A stretch of DNA of 64,000 bases from Allokutzneria sp. A3M-2-11 16 (GTDB lineage Bacteria; Actinomycetota; Actinomycetes; Mycobacteriales; Pseudonocardiaceae), in assembly GCF_024213555.1 (NCBI RefSeq), contig NZ_JANAVO010000007.1:124001-188000 (forward strand), written 5' to 3'. A program made the position numbers and the translations under genes. The notes under the pieces were generated by a model. That model was not told the DNA's origin, did not search any database, and was given only the letters and a program-made list of their open reading frames with translations. Shown here in pieces: positions 49,749-58,459 of this stretch (positions within the stretch are counted from its first letter, which is position 1; each line of letters starts with the position of its first letter).

Positions 49749-50930
49749 ATGACGTCCTCGTCCGACCCCGCCGATGAGACCGAGTCCGCCGCTGACGGAC
49801 ATCACGAACTGGTCAGCCAGCCGCACACCGATGACGAAGGCACGGTCGCCGAGGCTGAAGCCGAGGCCGCCGAGATCAGCACGCCACACCAACCGCTGGG
49901 CCCGTTGGGCAAGCGACTGGACCGCCGGTCGCCGTTCCTGGTCGGCATGGCCGCCGCGGCCGGTGTCGCCGTCACCTACGGGCTGATCCAGCTCGTCATC
50001 GGCGCGCAGGAGATCTTGATCCTGCTCGGTCTGGCGCTGTTCCTCGCGATCGGCCTGGAACCGGCCGTGTCGTGGCTGGTCGGGCGGCGCCTGCCGCGCT
50101 GGCTGGCGGTCACCACGGTCGTCACCGTCGCGTTGGTCGCCGTCGGCGGCTTCCTCACCGCCGCGATCCCGGTCCTCGTCGACCAGGCGACCGCCCTGGT
50201 GACCGCGGCGCCGGAGTACTTCCGCCAGGTCCAGGACCACAGCACGATCCTCGGTCAGCTCAACGAACGCCTCCGCCTGCAGCAGCTCGTCGAAACCGCG
50301 TTCAGCGGCGCCGGGCTCACAGGCGTGCTGGGCGCGGGCAAGGCTGTGTTCAACGCCGTCACCAACGTCCTCATCCTGGTCGTGCTCACGATCTACTTCG
50401 TCGCCGACCTACCCCGGTTCCGCACCGCCCTGTACCGGCTGATCCCGCGTTCCCGCCGGCCGCGCGCCGTCCTCATCGGTGATGAGATCTTCGCCAAGGT
50501 CGGCGGCTACGTCCTGGGCAACCTGGCGGTCTCAGCCATCGCCGGGCTGCTCACACTGATCTGGCTGCTGAGCTTCGGGGTCCCCTACGCCGTGCTGCTG
50601 GCCATCACCGTCGCCGTGCTGGACCTGATCCCCATCGTCGGCTCCACCGTCGCCGGAGTGCTGGTCAGCCTCGTCGCGTTCACCGTGTCGCCACCGGTGG
50701 GCCTGGCGACCGTCGGATTCGTCGTCGTCTACCGGCTGCTCGAGGACTACCTGCTGATCCCGAAGATCATCGGCTCCGCGGTGAAGGTTCCGGCGCTGGT
50801 GACCATCGTCGCCGTCCTGCTCGGCGGCACGCTGCTCGGCATCATCGGCGCCCTGGTCGCGATCCCCGTCGCCGCGGCCGTGCTGCTGCTCGCCGAAGAA
50901 GTGCTCTTCCCCCGCCTCGACACAGCCTGA
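49749..50930 (+). CDS. AI-2E/TerC-type family permease
   Basis: 393 residues from ATG 49749 (GTG 49743 is 6 nt earlier). An acidic N-terminal tail of about 60 residues precedes seven to eight membrane helices (FLVGMAAAAGVAVTYGLIQL, LGLALFLAIGLEPAVSWL, AVTTVVTVALVAVGGFLTA, FNAVTNVLILVVLTIYFVA, LLAITVAVLDLIPIVGS). The DLIPIVGSTVAG segment is the family hallmark. Members move AI-2-like sugars, sodium or peptidoglycan-related solutes; the actual cargo here is unknown. Confidence 0.9.
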   Translation: MTSSSDPADETESAADGHHELVSQPHTDDEGTVAEAEAEAAEISTPHQPLGPLGKRLDRRSPFLVGMAAAAGVAVTYGLIQLVIGAQEILILLGLALFLAIGLEPAVSWLVGRRLPRWLAVTTVVTVALVAVGGFLTAAIPVLVDQATALVTAAPEYFRQVQDHSTILGQLNERLRLQQLVETAFSGAGLTGVLGAGKAVFNAVTNVLILVVLTIYFVADLPRFRTALYRLIPRSRRPRAVLIGDEIFAKVGGYVLGNLAVSAIAGLLTLIWLLSFGVPYAVLLAITVAVLDLIPIVGSTVAGVLVSLVAFTVSPPVGLATVGFVVVYRLLEDYLLIPKIIGSAVKVPALVTIVAVLLGGTLLGIIGALVAIPVAAAVLLLAEEVLFPRLDTA

Positions 50931-52100
50931 CGGCCCGTCGGCCACCAGCCGGTCGCGCAGCCATGCTGTGGCGTCCCGTTGCATGGCGAGGTCGAACTTG
51001 TGCGGGCCCGGGTAGAACCGGCCGCTGTAGGCGGTGGCGGCACCTGCCGCTTCGTAGTGCTCGGCGATGCGGTCGTGCGCGGCGCGTGCCCCGGCGAGGG
51101 GAAACAAGTGGTCCTGGCGGTTGTACTGCACGAGCAGGGGCGCCGGGGCCTGGCAGGCGGCGAGATCCGGCCAGTCGGCGTGCGAGGCGAAACCGGACGG
51201 CAGCACCATCCACGTGTGGTCGATGACGTTGTGGTCGAACAGAGCCTCGTAGCTGCTCATCATTCCGACCACGACGGCGGCGGTCAGCTGGGGAGCGGCG
51301 GCGCGCAGCAACGCCGAGCGGCAGCCGCCACCGGAGAGACCGACGCTGCCGGTCCGGTTGGTGGTATCAGGCCGGGACCGCAGGTAGTTCAAGGCGAGGC
51401 GGTCCTCCCTGGCCACCACGGCGGCGAAGGTGGTGCCCAACAGAGCGCAGTACTTCTCCAGCAGGTGCTCGTGGTGCCAGGCGGCCGCGTCGTAGAGCTC
51501 GGTCTCGGCGGGGTTTCCCGGCGCTGCGGCTGCTCCGGCCGTGAGCTCTCCCAGCCGTTGCACCTGCGGTGGCATCTCGTGCAGCGGGAACCGGCGGCTT
51601 CCCCACCCGAACACGTCGGAGACGAGGACGACGAAGCCGGCGCGGGCGAGGTCGTTGGCGATGGCACGGTCCTCGTAGTGACCGGCCCGCAGCGCGGTGA
51701 CCGCGGCCGGTACGGGGTCGGGGCCGTCGGCGATCTTCTCCTTGCCGTAGTACTTGACACCGTCGTGGCCGTGCAACGCCAGCACTCCCGGCAACGGGCC
51801 GCCCGCGTCGGCGGGTTTGAGCACCCACGCCCTCGTGCGGGGGCCGAAGCCCGCGGAGTAGGAAAGCTCTTCCCCGACAAGCCCATCAGCGGCCCAGCGC
51901 CGCTCGACGCGCACGTCCGCCGGGAAAGCCTCCTCCCCGAAGGCAGGGATTCGCAGGCTGTCGCGAACCACCTCCCGCACGTGCCGAGGGTCGGGCCGCA
52001 CGCTCCTGCGCTCCACGATCCCGGTGTGCCGAACCCAATCGCTGTAGCTGCCCAGATGGGCGTAGTGACCAGCCGTCATGCCCCCATCAGTGGATTTCAC
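50532..52100 (-). CDS. alpha/beta hydrolase (dienelactone-hydrolase-like) with antisense-overlapping 3' end
   Basis: The start GTG 52100 overlaps the upstream stop (GTGA). The fold occupies about 52100-50935: VLALHGHDGVKYYG (oxyanion region), nucleophile Ser in VGLSGGGCRSALL, Asp in VQYNRQDHLFPL and His in YPGPHKFDLAMQ. After WLRDRLVADG no stop occurs. The frame continues about 400 nt antisense to the permease and encodes a low-complexity Gln/Asp/Arg-rich tail ending at 50532. That tail is probably not a domain; a real 3' overlap or a lost stop are both possible. Large-esterase type; substrate unknown. Confidence 0.8.
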   Translation of the reverse strand: MKSTDGGMTAGHYAHLGSYSDWVRHTGIVERRSVRPDPRHVREVVRDSLRIPAFGEEAFPADVRVERRWAADGLVGEELSYSAGFGPRTRAWVLKPADAGGPLPGVLALHGHDGVKYYGKEKIADGPDPVPAAVTALRAGHYEDRAIANDLARAGFVVLVSDVFGWGSRRFPLHEMPPQVQRLGELTAGAAAAPGNPAETELYDAAAWHHEHLLEKYCALLGTTFAAVVAREDRLALNYLRSRPDTTNRTGSVGLSGGGCRSALLRAAAPQLTAAVVVGMMSSYEALFDHNVIDHTWMVLPSGFASHADWPDLAACQAPAPLLVQYNRQDHLFPLAGARAAHDRIAEHYEAAGAATAYSGRFYPGPHKFDLAMQRDATAWLRDRLVADGPSGCVEAGEEHFFGEQQHGRGDGDRDQGADDAEQRAAEQDGDDGHQRRNLHRGADDLRDQQVVLEQPVDDDESDGRQAHRWRHGERDEADQHSGDGGADDGDQVQHGDGDGQQHGVGDPEAQQPDQCEQPGDG

Positions 52101-52654
52101 CGCGCGTTGTAGTAGAGCCAGTTGCCGTTGAACTCGACGAACGAGATCGCACCGTACTGGTCTCCGTTCATGTTCGGAGTGAGGTAGCGGACTTCCTTCA
52201 CACCGGGCTTCGATCCGTTGTTGGGCGGGGCGAACGTGGCTTGGTCGAGCTTTGCGGCGAGCTCGTGGACCCCGTCACGGATCTTGTCCTGGGAGGCTGT
52301 GACCTCCTTGTCGGTGGTGTCCGCGTGGAATCGCCGGACGCAATCGGGATGACCGACGCAGGTCAGCTTCAGCAGTGCGTTTCCGTCACCGGCCTTCGAG
52401 GCAGTGGCCACGGACCGCGCGGCTCGCTGCGGAGTGCTGAGGTCGTAGGAAGTCCCGGGTTCGCCGTCGCGGTCGCTGGCCGCGTGGCTGTCGGTGACGC
52501 CACGGTCTCCCCCAGCGTGAGCCACCAGCACGGCAACCACGACGGCCACGACGACACCCGCGCCACCGACGATTGCCCACAGCAGCACCGAGCGCGACCG
52601 TGCTGGCGAGTACGGGGTGAACTGCTGCTGCGAGTGGTGCGGCGGAACAGTCAT
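52097..52654 (-). CDS. membrane-anchored extracytoplasmic protein of unknown function
   Basis: 185 residues from ATG 52654 with GGGAG upstream. A short cytoplasmic tail, one membrane anchor (WAIVGGAGVVVAVVVAVLVA) and an outside domain with an NTF2-like or DUF4878-like look (TPQRAARSVATASKAGDGNA, FVEFNGNWLYYN). Two Cys (LTCVGHPDC) may form a disulfide. It overlaps the hydrolase gene by 4 nt, so the two are coexpressed. No family assigned. Confidence 0.7.
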   Translation of the reverse strand: MTVPPHHSQQQFTPYSPARSRSVLLWAIVGGAGVVVAVVVAVLVAHAGGDRGVTDSHAASDRDGEPGTSYDLSTPQRAARSVATASKAGDGNALLKLTCVGHPDCVRRFHADTTDKEVTASQDKIRDGVHELAAKLDQATFAPPNNGSKPGVKEVRYLTPNMNGDQYGAISFVEFNGNWLYYNAR

Positions 52655-52697
52655 GCGGGCTCCCAACGGTCGGTCACCACAGGGTGTCAGGTCGCTG

Positions 52698-53495
52698 TCA
52701 TTGGTGTGGGATGGGTACGCCCGCGGCGCGCAGTTTGGCCTCGACGAGCGTGTTCAGCCGTGTCCAGGTCGGTGCGTGATCTTCGAGGTGGTGATTGATC
52801 AGCCCGTATCGGGTGACGTCGTCGGGCCGGGGCTGGTAGTCCGTTGGCAAGGCCAGGTGCTCGGGGTTGGCCAGCAGGTTGTCGGCCAGCGCGGACGCGA
52901 GGTCGTCGATCCGATGGTCGTCCGGATCCCAGGACCGCGCGTCCCAGCCGCGCTTGGTCAGGTCGACGAACCCGGGGTCGTCGAGCCGGTGTTCGAGCTG
53001 GGTCAGGAAGATGTCGAACAGCTCCGGCGCCAGTGCCCTGGCCAGCACCAGGGCTTCCCGTTGGCTGGCCACGTAGTCCGGGTCGAAGCCGAGATCGGTG
53101 AGCCGGTCCAGGATCGCGAGAGCGCGGTCGGGCAGTAGGAGCCGGTCGCCCTCGGTGAGCTGTCGCAGTGTGTCGCGCCGGGCGATCAGGTCGGCGATCC
53201 GCTCGGTGAGGCGCTGTTCGACGTCGACGAGCCCGGCGGTGAACTGCTCGGTGTCGGCGTCGAGCAGCGGCCTGACCTCGGCCAGTGGTACGCCGGCGGT
53301 GGCCAGGGTCCGGACCTGGACCAGCCGCAGCAGGTCGGCCGATCCGTACCGTCGATAGCCGGAGCTGTCGCGTGGTGGTTCGTCGAGCAGCCCGTGCTGG
53401 TGGTAGTGCCGCACGGTCTTCACCGTGACCCCGGCGAACGCCGCCGCCTGACCGATCGTGACGCCGCCGGTCGTCGTTCCCGTCGAGGGAGCCAT
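52698..53495 (-). CDS. MerR-family regulator with TipAS-like C-terminal region
   Basis: 265 residues. The N-terminal MerR helix-turn-helix and wing are clear (VTIGQAAAFAGVTVKTVRHY, GYRRYGSADLLRLVQVRTLA), then a dimerisation helix (VDVEQRLTERIADLIARRDTLRQ, partial: VDVEQRLTERIADLIARR). The remainder is a helical ligand-type domain as in TipAL-like regulators. Stand-alone, between the hydrolase pair and a DD-peptidase-like gene; targets unknown. Confidence 0.87.
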   Translation of the reverse strand: MAPSTGTTTGGVTIGQAAAFAGVTVKTVRHYHQHGLLDEPPRDSSGYRRYGSADLLRLVQVRTLATAGVPLAEVRPLLDADTEQFTAGLVDVEQRLTERIADLIARRDTLRQLTEGDRLLLPDRALAILDRLTDLGFDPDYVASQREALVLARALAPELFDIFLTQLEHRLDDPGFVDLTKRGWDARSWDPDDHRIDDLASALADNLLANPEHLALPTDYQPRPDDVTRYGLINHHLEDHAPTWTRLNTLVEAKLRAAGVPIPHQ

Positions 53496-53604
53496 GCGAG
53501 GAGTGTGAAGCCTGACCCGAGGTCAAGGTCAACCCGCCCGGCACCCCCGAACGCGCACGGGGGCCGTGGTGCTCGGCCCCCGTCGACTGAGCCTGCTGGG
53601 CCCG

Positions 53605-54786
53605 TCAGGCCAGCCCGCCGCAGAACACCTCGTCGAGGAGGTTGCGCAACGCCTTCGGGTACCCCTCTGCCAGGTCGATTTCGGTGTCTCCGCCGGTGAC
53701 CGAGGCGGTCAGGGTCTTCCTGCCGTCGGGGGTGCTGTACATCAACGCGCCGTAGCCGATGGTGCTGCCGTTGTGGCGCAGGACGGTGACGCCGCAGCCC
53801 GCGTCCTCCACGTACAGCCCGAGGCCGTAGCCGCTCTTCGGGTGCGGCGTGCGCATCTCGGCCAGCAGCGGGGCCGGCAGAAGCTTGCCGCTCATCAGCT
53901 CGGAGAAGAACGTGTGGAGATCCTGGGTGGTCGAGATCATGTCACCGGCACCGAAAATCAGGGAGGGGTTCTGGCGAGTGACGTCGACCGTCTTCCACTG
54001 GCCAGCGTCCTGGTAGTGGTAGTAGCCGTGGGCGTGCGGGCCGGGGATTCCCGTCCGGGCGCCCGGCACCTCGGTGCCCCGCAACCCGAGCGGCCGCAGG
54101 ATCCGCCGCTCCATCTCCTCGGCGTAGGAGTGGCTCGGTGCGAACTTCTCGATCAGCAGTGCGGCCAGTGTGTAGTTGGTGTTGGAGTAGTTCCAGTCCC
54201 TCCCCGGCTTGAACACCGGCGGCTTGGACAACGCGAACCGGACCAGTTCGTCGGGCTGGTAGGTGTGGAACCGGTTGTCCACCCATTCCTGGCCCGTCGA
54301 AGGGAGCCCCGGCATGGCCGTCCCGTTGTAGTAGTCGCCGGTGTGGTTGAACACTCCGCTGGTGTGCGCCAGCAGCATCCGCACCGTGATCTGCCGGTCC
54401 AGCCGGAACTCCGGCAGGTAGTCGTCCACCGAAGCGTCCAGGCCGACCTTGCCCTCGGCCACCAGTTGCAGTACTGCTGTCGCGACGAAGGTCTTGGTGT
54501 TGCTGCCGATCCGGAACCGTCCGTTCGTCGCCGGCTTCGCGGGCTCGCCCAACTTCCGCACCCCGGCGCTGCCCACCCACTCGCCCCGCTCGTCGTGCAC
54601 GCGCAGCTGCATCCCGGCGAAACCGATGTCGACGAACGCCTGCATGGCTTCCCGCAACTCCGGGCGCTCCCGCCCGGCAGCCGCTCCCGGCACTGCCGCG
54701 TTGGTCGGAGCGGCCACCCCGACCAGCAACGTGACCGCCAGCGCCGTGACCGCGAGCCGAGCCGTGAAAGTGATGTTGTTCCTCAT
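53605..54786 (-). CDS. secreted serine beta-lactamase-fold hydrolase (DD-peptidase-like)
   Basis: 393 residues with a Sec signal (LAVTALAVTLLVGVAAPTNA, cleavage near residue 30). The SxxK motif is GSNTKTF (Ser95, Lys98), the second motif YSNTNYT is a classic YxN, and HNGSTIGY takes the place of KTG. This is close to the R61-type D-alanyl-D-alanine carboxypeptidase/esterase group, acting on the cell wall or small esters outside the cell. Single gene. Confidence 0.9.
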   Translation of the reverse strand: MRNNITFTARLAVTALAVTLLVGVAAPTNAAVPGAAAGRERPELREAMQAFVDIGFAGMQLRVHDERGEWVGSAGVRKLGEPAKPATNGRFRIGSNTKTFVATAVLQLVAEGKVGLDASVDDYLPEFRLDRQITVRMLLAHTSGVFNHTGDYYNGTAMPGLPSTGQEWVDNRFHTYQPDELVRFALSKPPVFKPGRDWNYSNTNYTLAALLIEKFAPSHSYAEEMERRILRPLGLRGTEVPGARTGIPGPHAHGYYHYQDAGQWKTVDVTRQNPSLIFGAGDMISTTQDLHTFFSELMSGKLLPAPLLAEMRTPHPKSGYGLGLYVEDAGCGVTVLRHNGSTIGYGALMYSTPDGRKTLTASVTGGDTEIDLAEGYPKALRNLLDEVFCGGLA

Positions 54787-54840
54787 GCGGCCAGGCTTCA
54801 GCCTGACCCTGGGGCGGGGTCAACTCCCTCTGCCCGGAGT

Positions 54841-55302
54841 TCAGCCGTCGGCCAGGACCTCGTCGCCGATCAGCGCGCGGAGCCGGTCGTTGGCCTCTTC
54901 GAGCGTGTTCAGGAAGGCGTCGAGCCCGGCCGCGGGCACCGGCCCCAGCGCGTCCTCGGCCAGCTCCGCCCACACGCGTTCGATCTCGGGCACGAGCGCG
55001 CGCCCGGCCTCAGTGGCGACGATGCGGACCTGACGGCGGTCCCCGGGCACGGGCTCGCGGCGGAACCAGCCCCCGCCCTCCAACCGCGCGACGCTGCGGG
55101 TGGCGGTGGGCGGTTCGATGCCCAGCCGCGCGGCCAGCCGGGAGATCGTCATCCCCTCCGCCTCCCCCGCGAGCAGCCAGAGCAGCACGTCCTGGCCGGG
55201 ATGCAGCCCCAGCGCGGCGAGCCTGCGGGTCTTGGCCTCGCGGTAGAGCTTGCTCATCTTGTTCAGCGCACGGTTGACGCGCATCGCCTCCGACAGGTCC
55301 AC
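54841..55302 (-). CDS. MarR-family transcriptional regulator
   Basis: 153 residues. Winged helix with GLHPGQDVLLWLLAGEAEGM, ISRLAARLGIEPPTATRSVA and the wing RREPVPGDRRQVRIVAT. Divergent from a short-chain dehydrogenase gene with two repeats of a 10-bp symmetric site between them. It probably represses itself and that dehydrogenase, as in typical MarR-redox enzyme pairs. Confidence 0.9.
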   Translation of the reverse strand: MDLSEAMRVNRALNKMSKLYREAKTRRLAALGLHPGQDVLLWLLAGEAEGMTISRLAARLGIEPPTATRSVARLEGGGWFRREPVPGDRRQVRIVATEAGRALVPEIERVWAELAEDALGPVPAAGLDAFLNTLEEANDRLRALIGDEVLADG

Positions 55303-55324
55303 ACACCCAGCCTACCGATCTGTA

Positions 55325-55349
55325 TAGTCGACTAATAGCTAGCCGACTA
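55325..55349. promoter_or_regulatory. two MarR-type half sites between MarR gene and SDR gene
   Basis: TAGTCGACTA (55325-55334) is a perfect palindrome and TAGCCGACTA (55340-55349) repeats it with one change, 15 nt apart start to start. Both lie 20-45 nt ahead of the dehydrogenase start and just ahead of the MarR start on the other strand, so this is a likely operator. Confidence 0.5.
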
Positions 55350-55367
55350 ACTACCTGGAGGAACCGC

Positions 55368-56126
55368 ATGGACCTGGGACTTCGCGATCGCGTCGTGCTC
55401 GTGACCGGCGCGTCCGGTGATATCGGGGCCGCCATCGCCCGCGCCTTCGCCGCCGAGCACGCCACGCTCGCCCTCACCTGGCACACCAACCGCGACCGGG
55501 CGGACGCCCTCGTCGAGGAGATCACCGGCGCAGGCGGCCGGGCCGTCGCCGTGCGCGTCGACCAGCGCGACGAGAGCTCCGTCCACCAGGCGATCGCCGA
55601 CGTCGAACGCGAACTCGGCGAGATCGACGTGCTGGTGGCCAACGCGGTGACGTGGCCGACCGCGCGCACCGACACCAGGGAGACCCTCATCGACGGACTG
55701 ACCAGCAACGTCGCGGGCACCATGGCCACCATCGAGCGAGCACTGCCCGGAATGCGGCGCGCGGGCTGGGGCCGCGTGGTGGTGATCTCCACCGACATCG
55801 TGGAACAGCCCCTGCCCGCGGGCGTGGCCTATCCCGCCGCCAAGGCCGCGCTGGAGTCCGCCGCCCGCGTGCTCGCCACCCGCGAGGCCCGGCACGGCGT
55901 GCTGACCAACGTGGTGCGCCCCGGTTTCACCCTCACCGAGCGCGCGCTCACCAGCCCGGGTCTCGGCCAGGAGGCCGTCGACTCGGAGTCCGCGAAGACG
56001 CCCACGCTGCGCATCTGCACACCCGAGGACGTCGCCGCCCTCACCGTGTTCCTCGGCTCCGCCGCCAACAGCCACGTCAACGGTGAGGCGGTTTCGGTAG
56101 CCGGCGGACGCCACCTCACCCGCTGA
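55368..56126 (+). CDS. short-chain dehydrogenase/reductase
   Basis: 252 residues with an upstream CTGGAGG. NADP Rossmann motif VTGASGDIGAAIA, NAxG-like VANAVT, Ser in VVISTDIV and the catalytic YxxxK in VAYPAAKAALES. C-terminal GGRHLTR is typical of FabG-like members. Divergent from, and probably repressed by, the MarR protein. Substrate unknown. Confidence 0.92.
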   Translation: MDLGLRDRVVLVTGASGDIGAAIARAFAAEHATLALTWHTNRDRADALVEEITGAGGRAVAVRVDQRDESSVHQAIADVERELGEIDVLVANAVTWPTARTDTRETLIDGLTSNVAGTMATIERALPGMRRAGWGRVVVISTDIVEQPLPAGVAYPAAKAALESAARVLATREARHGVLTNVVRPGFTLTERALTSPGLGQEAVDSESAKTPTLRICTPEDVAALTVFLGSAANSHVNGEAVSVAGGRHLTR

Positions 56127-56165
56127 AACGAGCGTTCTTCCGTTATGCGCCACGGCATCGGGGCT

Positions 56166-56522
56166 CTAGCGAAGCGTCAGAGCACCACGACATTGAAACG
56201 CCGGCTGCATCAGCCTGCGGCGGCGAACCCAGTCCTCACCGCCGTGAGTGACCGGCAGGCCGTTGCCCAGGAAGGGTCGTGCGTTGTTGTAGATGATCGC
56301 GTTCTTGTCGTAGTTCTGGTGGTTTTCTTGCAATACGTGGTGCGCGTGATCCGGATGGGTGATGAATACAATTCGCATTCCGGGCGCACTCGCGGTAGCC
56401 AGCCCGTCCGGAAGTGCGGCGATGTCGGTGAACAGCTTGAACGGATCGCGACGAAAACCCTGGACAGTGGCGAGGAAACCGAGTCTCGCAAGTCGTTTCG
56501 TGTTTGATGGGGAGGAAGGCAT
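56166..56522 (-). pseudogene. N-terminal fragment of a cytochrome P450
   Basis: 118 residues from ATG 56522. The sequence matches the N-terminal third of a CYP: ARLGFLATVQGFRRDPFKLF, VFITHPDHAHHVLQENHQNY and GEDWVRRRRLMQPAFQ (the B/C-helix region). It then ends with an unrelated tail and a stop. The I-helix, ExxR and heme-Cys parts are missing, so it cannot be active. Only this remnant is present in the window. Confidence 0.75.
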
Positions 56523-56691
56523 ACCCGGCTCACTCGTCCTTTTGGGTGGCTCGGCTGCGAAAACCAGACGCACTGAGATGTCTAGCGGACGAGTCGACTG
56601 GACACAATCGCCTGTGTTGATGCTCTTGCTCGCCCGTGTCCCCAAAACAAATTACATCCGCGCCTGATTCAAGCTGCTACCGTGGCGAGCC

Positions 56692-57165
56692 ATGTCAGCC
56701 CTTCCGAATACCAGCAGCCGCGTTCAGGAGATTGCGGATCGGCTGGATGTGGTGGATGTCGTGGTCGCTTACGCCACGGCCCTCGACACGAAAGACTGGG
56801 CGCTGCTCGGCTCGCTGTTCACCGATGCCGCGATCTTCGAGTTCGCGGGTAGATTCGAACGACAGGAAGGTCCCGCCGCGATCGTCGCGTTGATCAGCGC
56901 CGTGCTCGGTCCGCTTGACGCCACCCAGCACATCAACACCAACCACGTGGTCACCGTGCACGGCGACGAGGCCGAGCACACCTGCTACTTCCAGGCCCAG
57001 CACGTGCGACGCGGTCTGCCGGGTGGCGAGCAGTTCATCGTCGCGGGCGCCTACGTCGACCGGCTGCGGCGCACACCCGGTGGCTGGCGGTTCGCCCATC
57101 GCAGCGTGCGTAAGACCTGGATGCGGGGCAATTCGGAGATCACGGGCCATGTCAGCGTCACGTGA
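56692..57165 (+). CDS. SnoaL-like (NTF2 fold) protein
   Basis: 157 residues. DVVDVVVAYATALDTKDWAL, LFTDAAIFEFAGRFERQEG, HVVTVHGDEAEHTCYFQAQH and GGWRFAHRSVRKTWM match the SnoaL_4 group, often found as isomerase, dehydratase or small-ring hydroxylase subunits. It overlaps the nitroreductase gene by 17 nt, which suggests a two-gene redox/detoxification unit. Confidence 0.85.
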   Translation: MSALPNTSSRVQEIADRLDVVDVVVAYATALDTKDWALLGSLFTDAAIFEFAGRFERQEGPAAIVALISAVLGPLDATQHINTNHVVTVHGDEAEHTCYFQAQHVRRGLPGGEQFIVAGAYVDRLRRTPGGWRFAHRSVRKTWMRGNSEITGHVSVT

Positions 57166-57805
57166 CCTGTCGACCGATGAACTGCTGTCCACCACGCGGT
57201 CGGTCCGCAGGAGACTGGACTTCGACCGCAAGGTGCCCCGCGAGCTCGTTCGAGAATGCCTGAGCCTCGCATTTCAGGCACCAAGGGCCTTCAATCTCTC
57301 CCTGTCCCGGTTCCTGGTAGTGGAGGACGAGGAGAGGAGGAAGGCGCTTGCGGAACTCTACCGCAAAGGCTTCGAAATCTATCGCGATCTGCCGTTCGCG
57401 GCGGGCAACCTGGCGACCGGCGATCGGGTTCACGACAAGACTCAACGACGAGTGGCGTCCTCGACCGAATACCTTGCCGAGAATCTCCATCGAGCACCCG
57501 TCATGGTTGTGCCGTGCCTCACTGGCTGGCCAGAGGAAAGTCCGTCGAGACCCGGCGTGGCCTCTGCGATGGGGTCGCTGTTACCCGCGGCCTGGAGCTT
57601 CTGCCTGGCGGCCAGGTCTCGCAGTCTCGGTACCGCTTGGACAACACTCCACCTGTTCTTCGAGCAGGAGGCCGCAGACATTCTTGACATATCCTACGAC
57701 ACGACTTGGCAAGTCGCGCTGATTCCGGTTGCCTACACAAGGGGTGGAGCGTTCAAGCCAGCAGCACGAGAACCGCTGGACTCGATTGTCACGTTCTACG
57801 ACTGA
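57149..57805 (+). CDS. nitroreductase-family flavoprotein
   Basis: 218 residues from ATG 57149. Nitroreductase fold: TTRSVRRRLDFDRKVPRELV (the FMN-contact Arg cluster), LSLAFQAPRAFNLSLSRFLV, SLLPAAWSFCLAARSRSLGT and a C-terminal helix. It reduces nitro, quinone or similar groups with NAD(P)H and FMN. Coupled to the SnoaL-like gene upstream. Confidence 0.85.
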   Translation: MSASRDLSTDELLSTTRSVRRRLDFDRKVPRELVRECLSLAFQAPRAFNLSLSRFLVVEDEERRKALAELYRKGFEIYRDLPFAAGNLATGDRVHDKTQRRVASSTEYLAENLHRAPVMVVPCLTGWPEESPSRPGVASAMGSLLPAAWSFCLAARSRSLGTAWTTLHLFFEQEAADILDISYDTTWQVALIPVAYTRGGAFKPAAREPLDSIVTFYD

Positions 57806-58459
57806 ACCCGCGGTAGCGGCGACGGCGCGTGCCGTCTCCGTCGACGAACTCGTTGACGGTGCCATCCACGCCAGATCGGAAGGGGCCTACAACGCAGAAA
57901 AGCGGACGGTCGCTGTGACCATCCGCCCACCGAGTAGGGCTAGTGCTGGTGTCCGAGGAGCGACTTGCGCACTATCCACCCGCCTCGCCCTCACGGGCCG
58001 TGCGTGATACCAGCCGTCCCATAATGATCGATGAGGCCGCCACCCGTCCCGCCGCACAGGACGGGCGGAAAGCCGTCTATCTGCGGATACATCACTGCCA
58101 CAGGCGGGACAGGTTGCCGCGTAGGCGTCCCACTAGTCACACTTTCGGCTACAGAGCGGTGATTCGGTGGCGGCTTGACCGGTGCATGTCTCGGACCCGT
58201 CAGAGGTCACAGTCGCACGGCAGCGAGGAGCTGGGAGTAGGCCACCAGCGGTCGTACTCCCCCTCCGACACAACGGCCATCACTCGGGCGGGACGACCAC
58301 AATCGATCACCCTGACAACTACCTGAAAGACGAGGTGTCTCAGCATCCTCGACGCTCAAGCTCCTGCTGGTGTGCGAGACTCTTAGGAGATTGTCCCCGC
58401 GCGGCAATGGCTAATTGTGGCGTATACCGCCAGCGCATAATCACCCCTATTTCCATACT
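57806..58459. other. AT-richer gap without a supported gene
   Basis: 654 nt where G+C content falls compared with the left side and no frame shows a ribosome-binding site, domain or actinomycete codon bias. Several short open frames on the plus strand (for example 57943-58326) are taken as chance. It marks the left edge of a stretch with foreign composition. Confidence 0.5.

Noticed and set aside
57943-58326. Open frame in the AT-richer gap
   Set aside because: Arg/Ser/Thr-rich with no ribosome-binding site or domain; codon pattern does not fit either neighbouring region.
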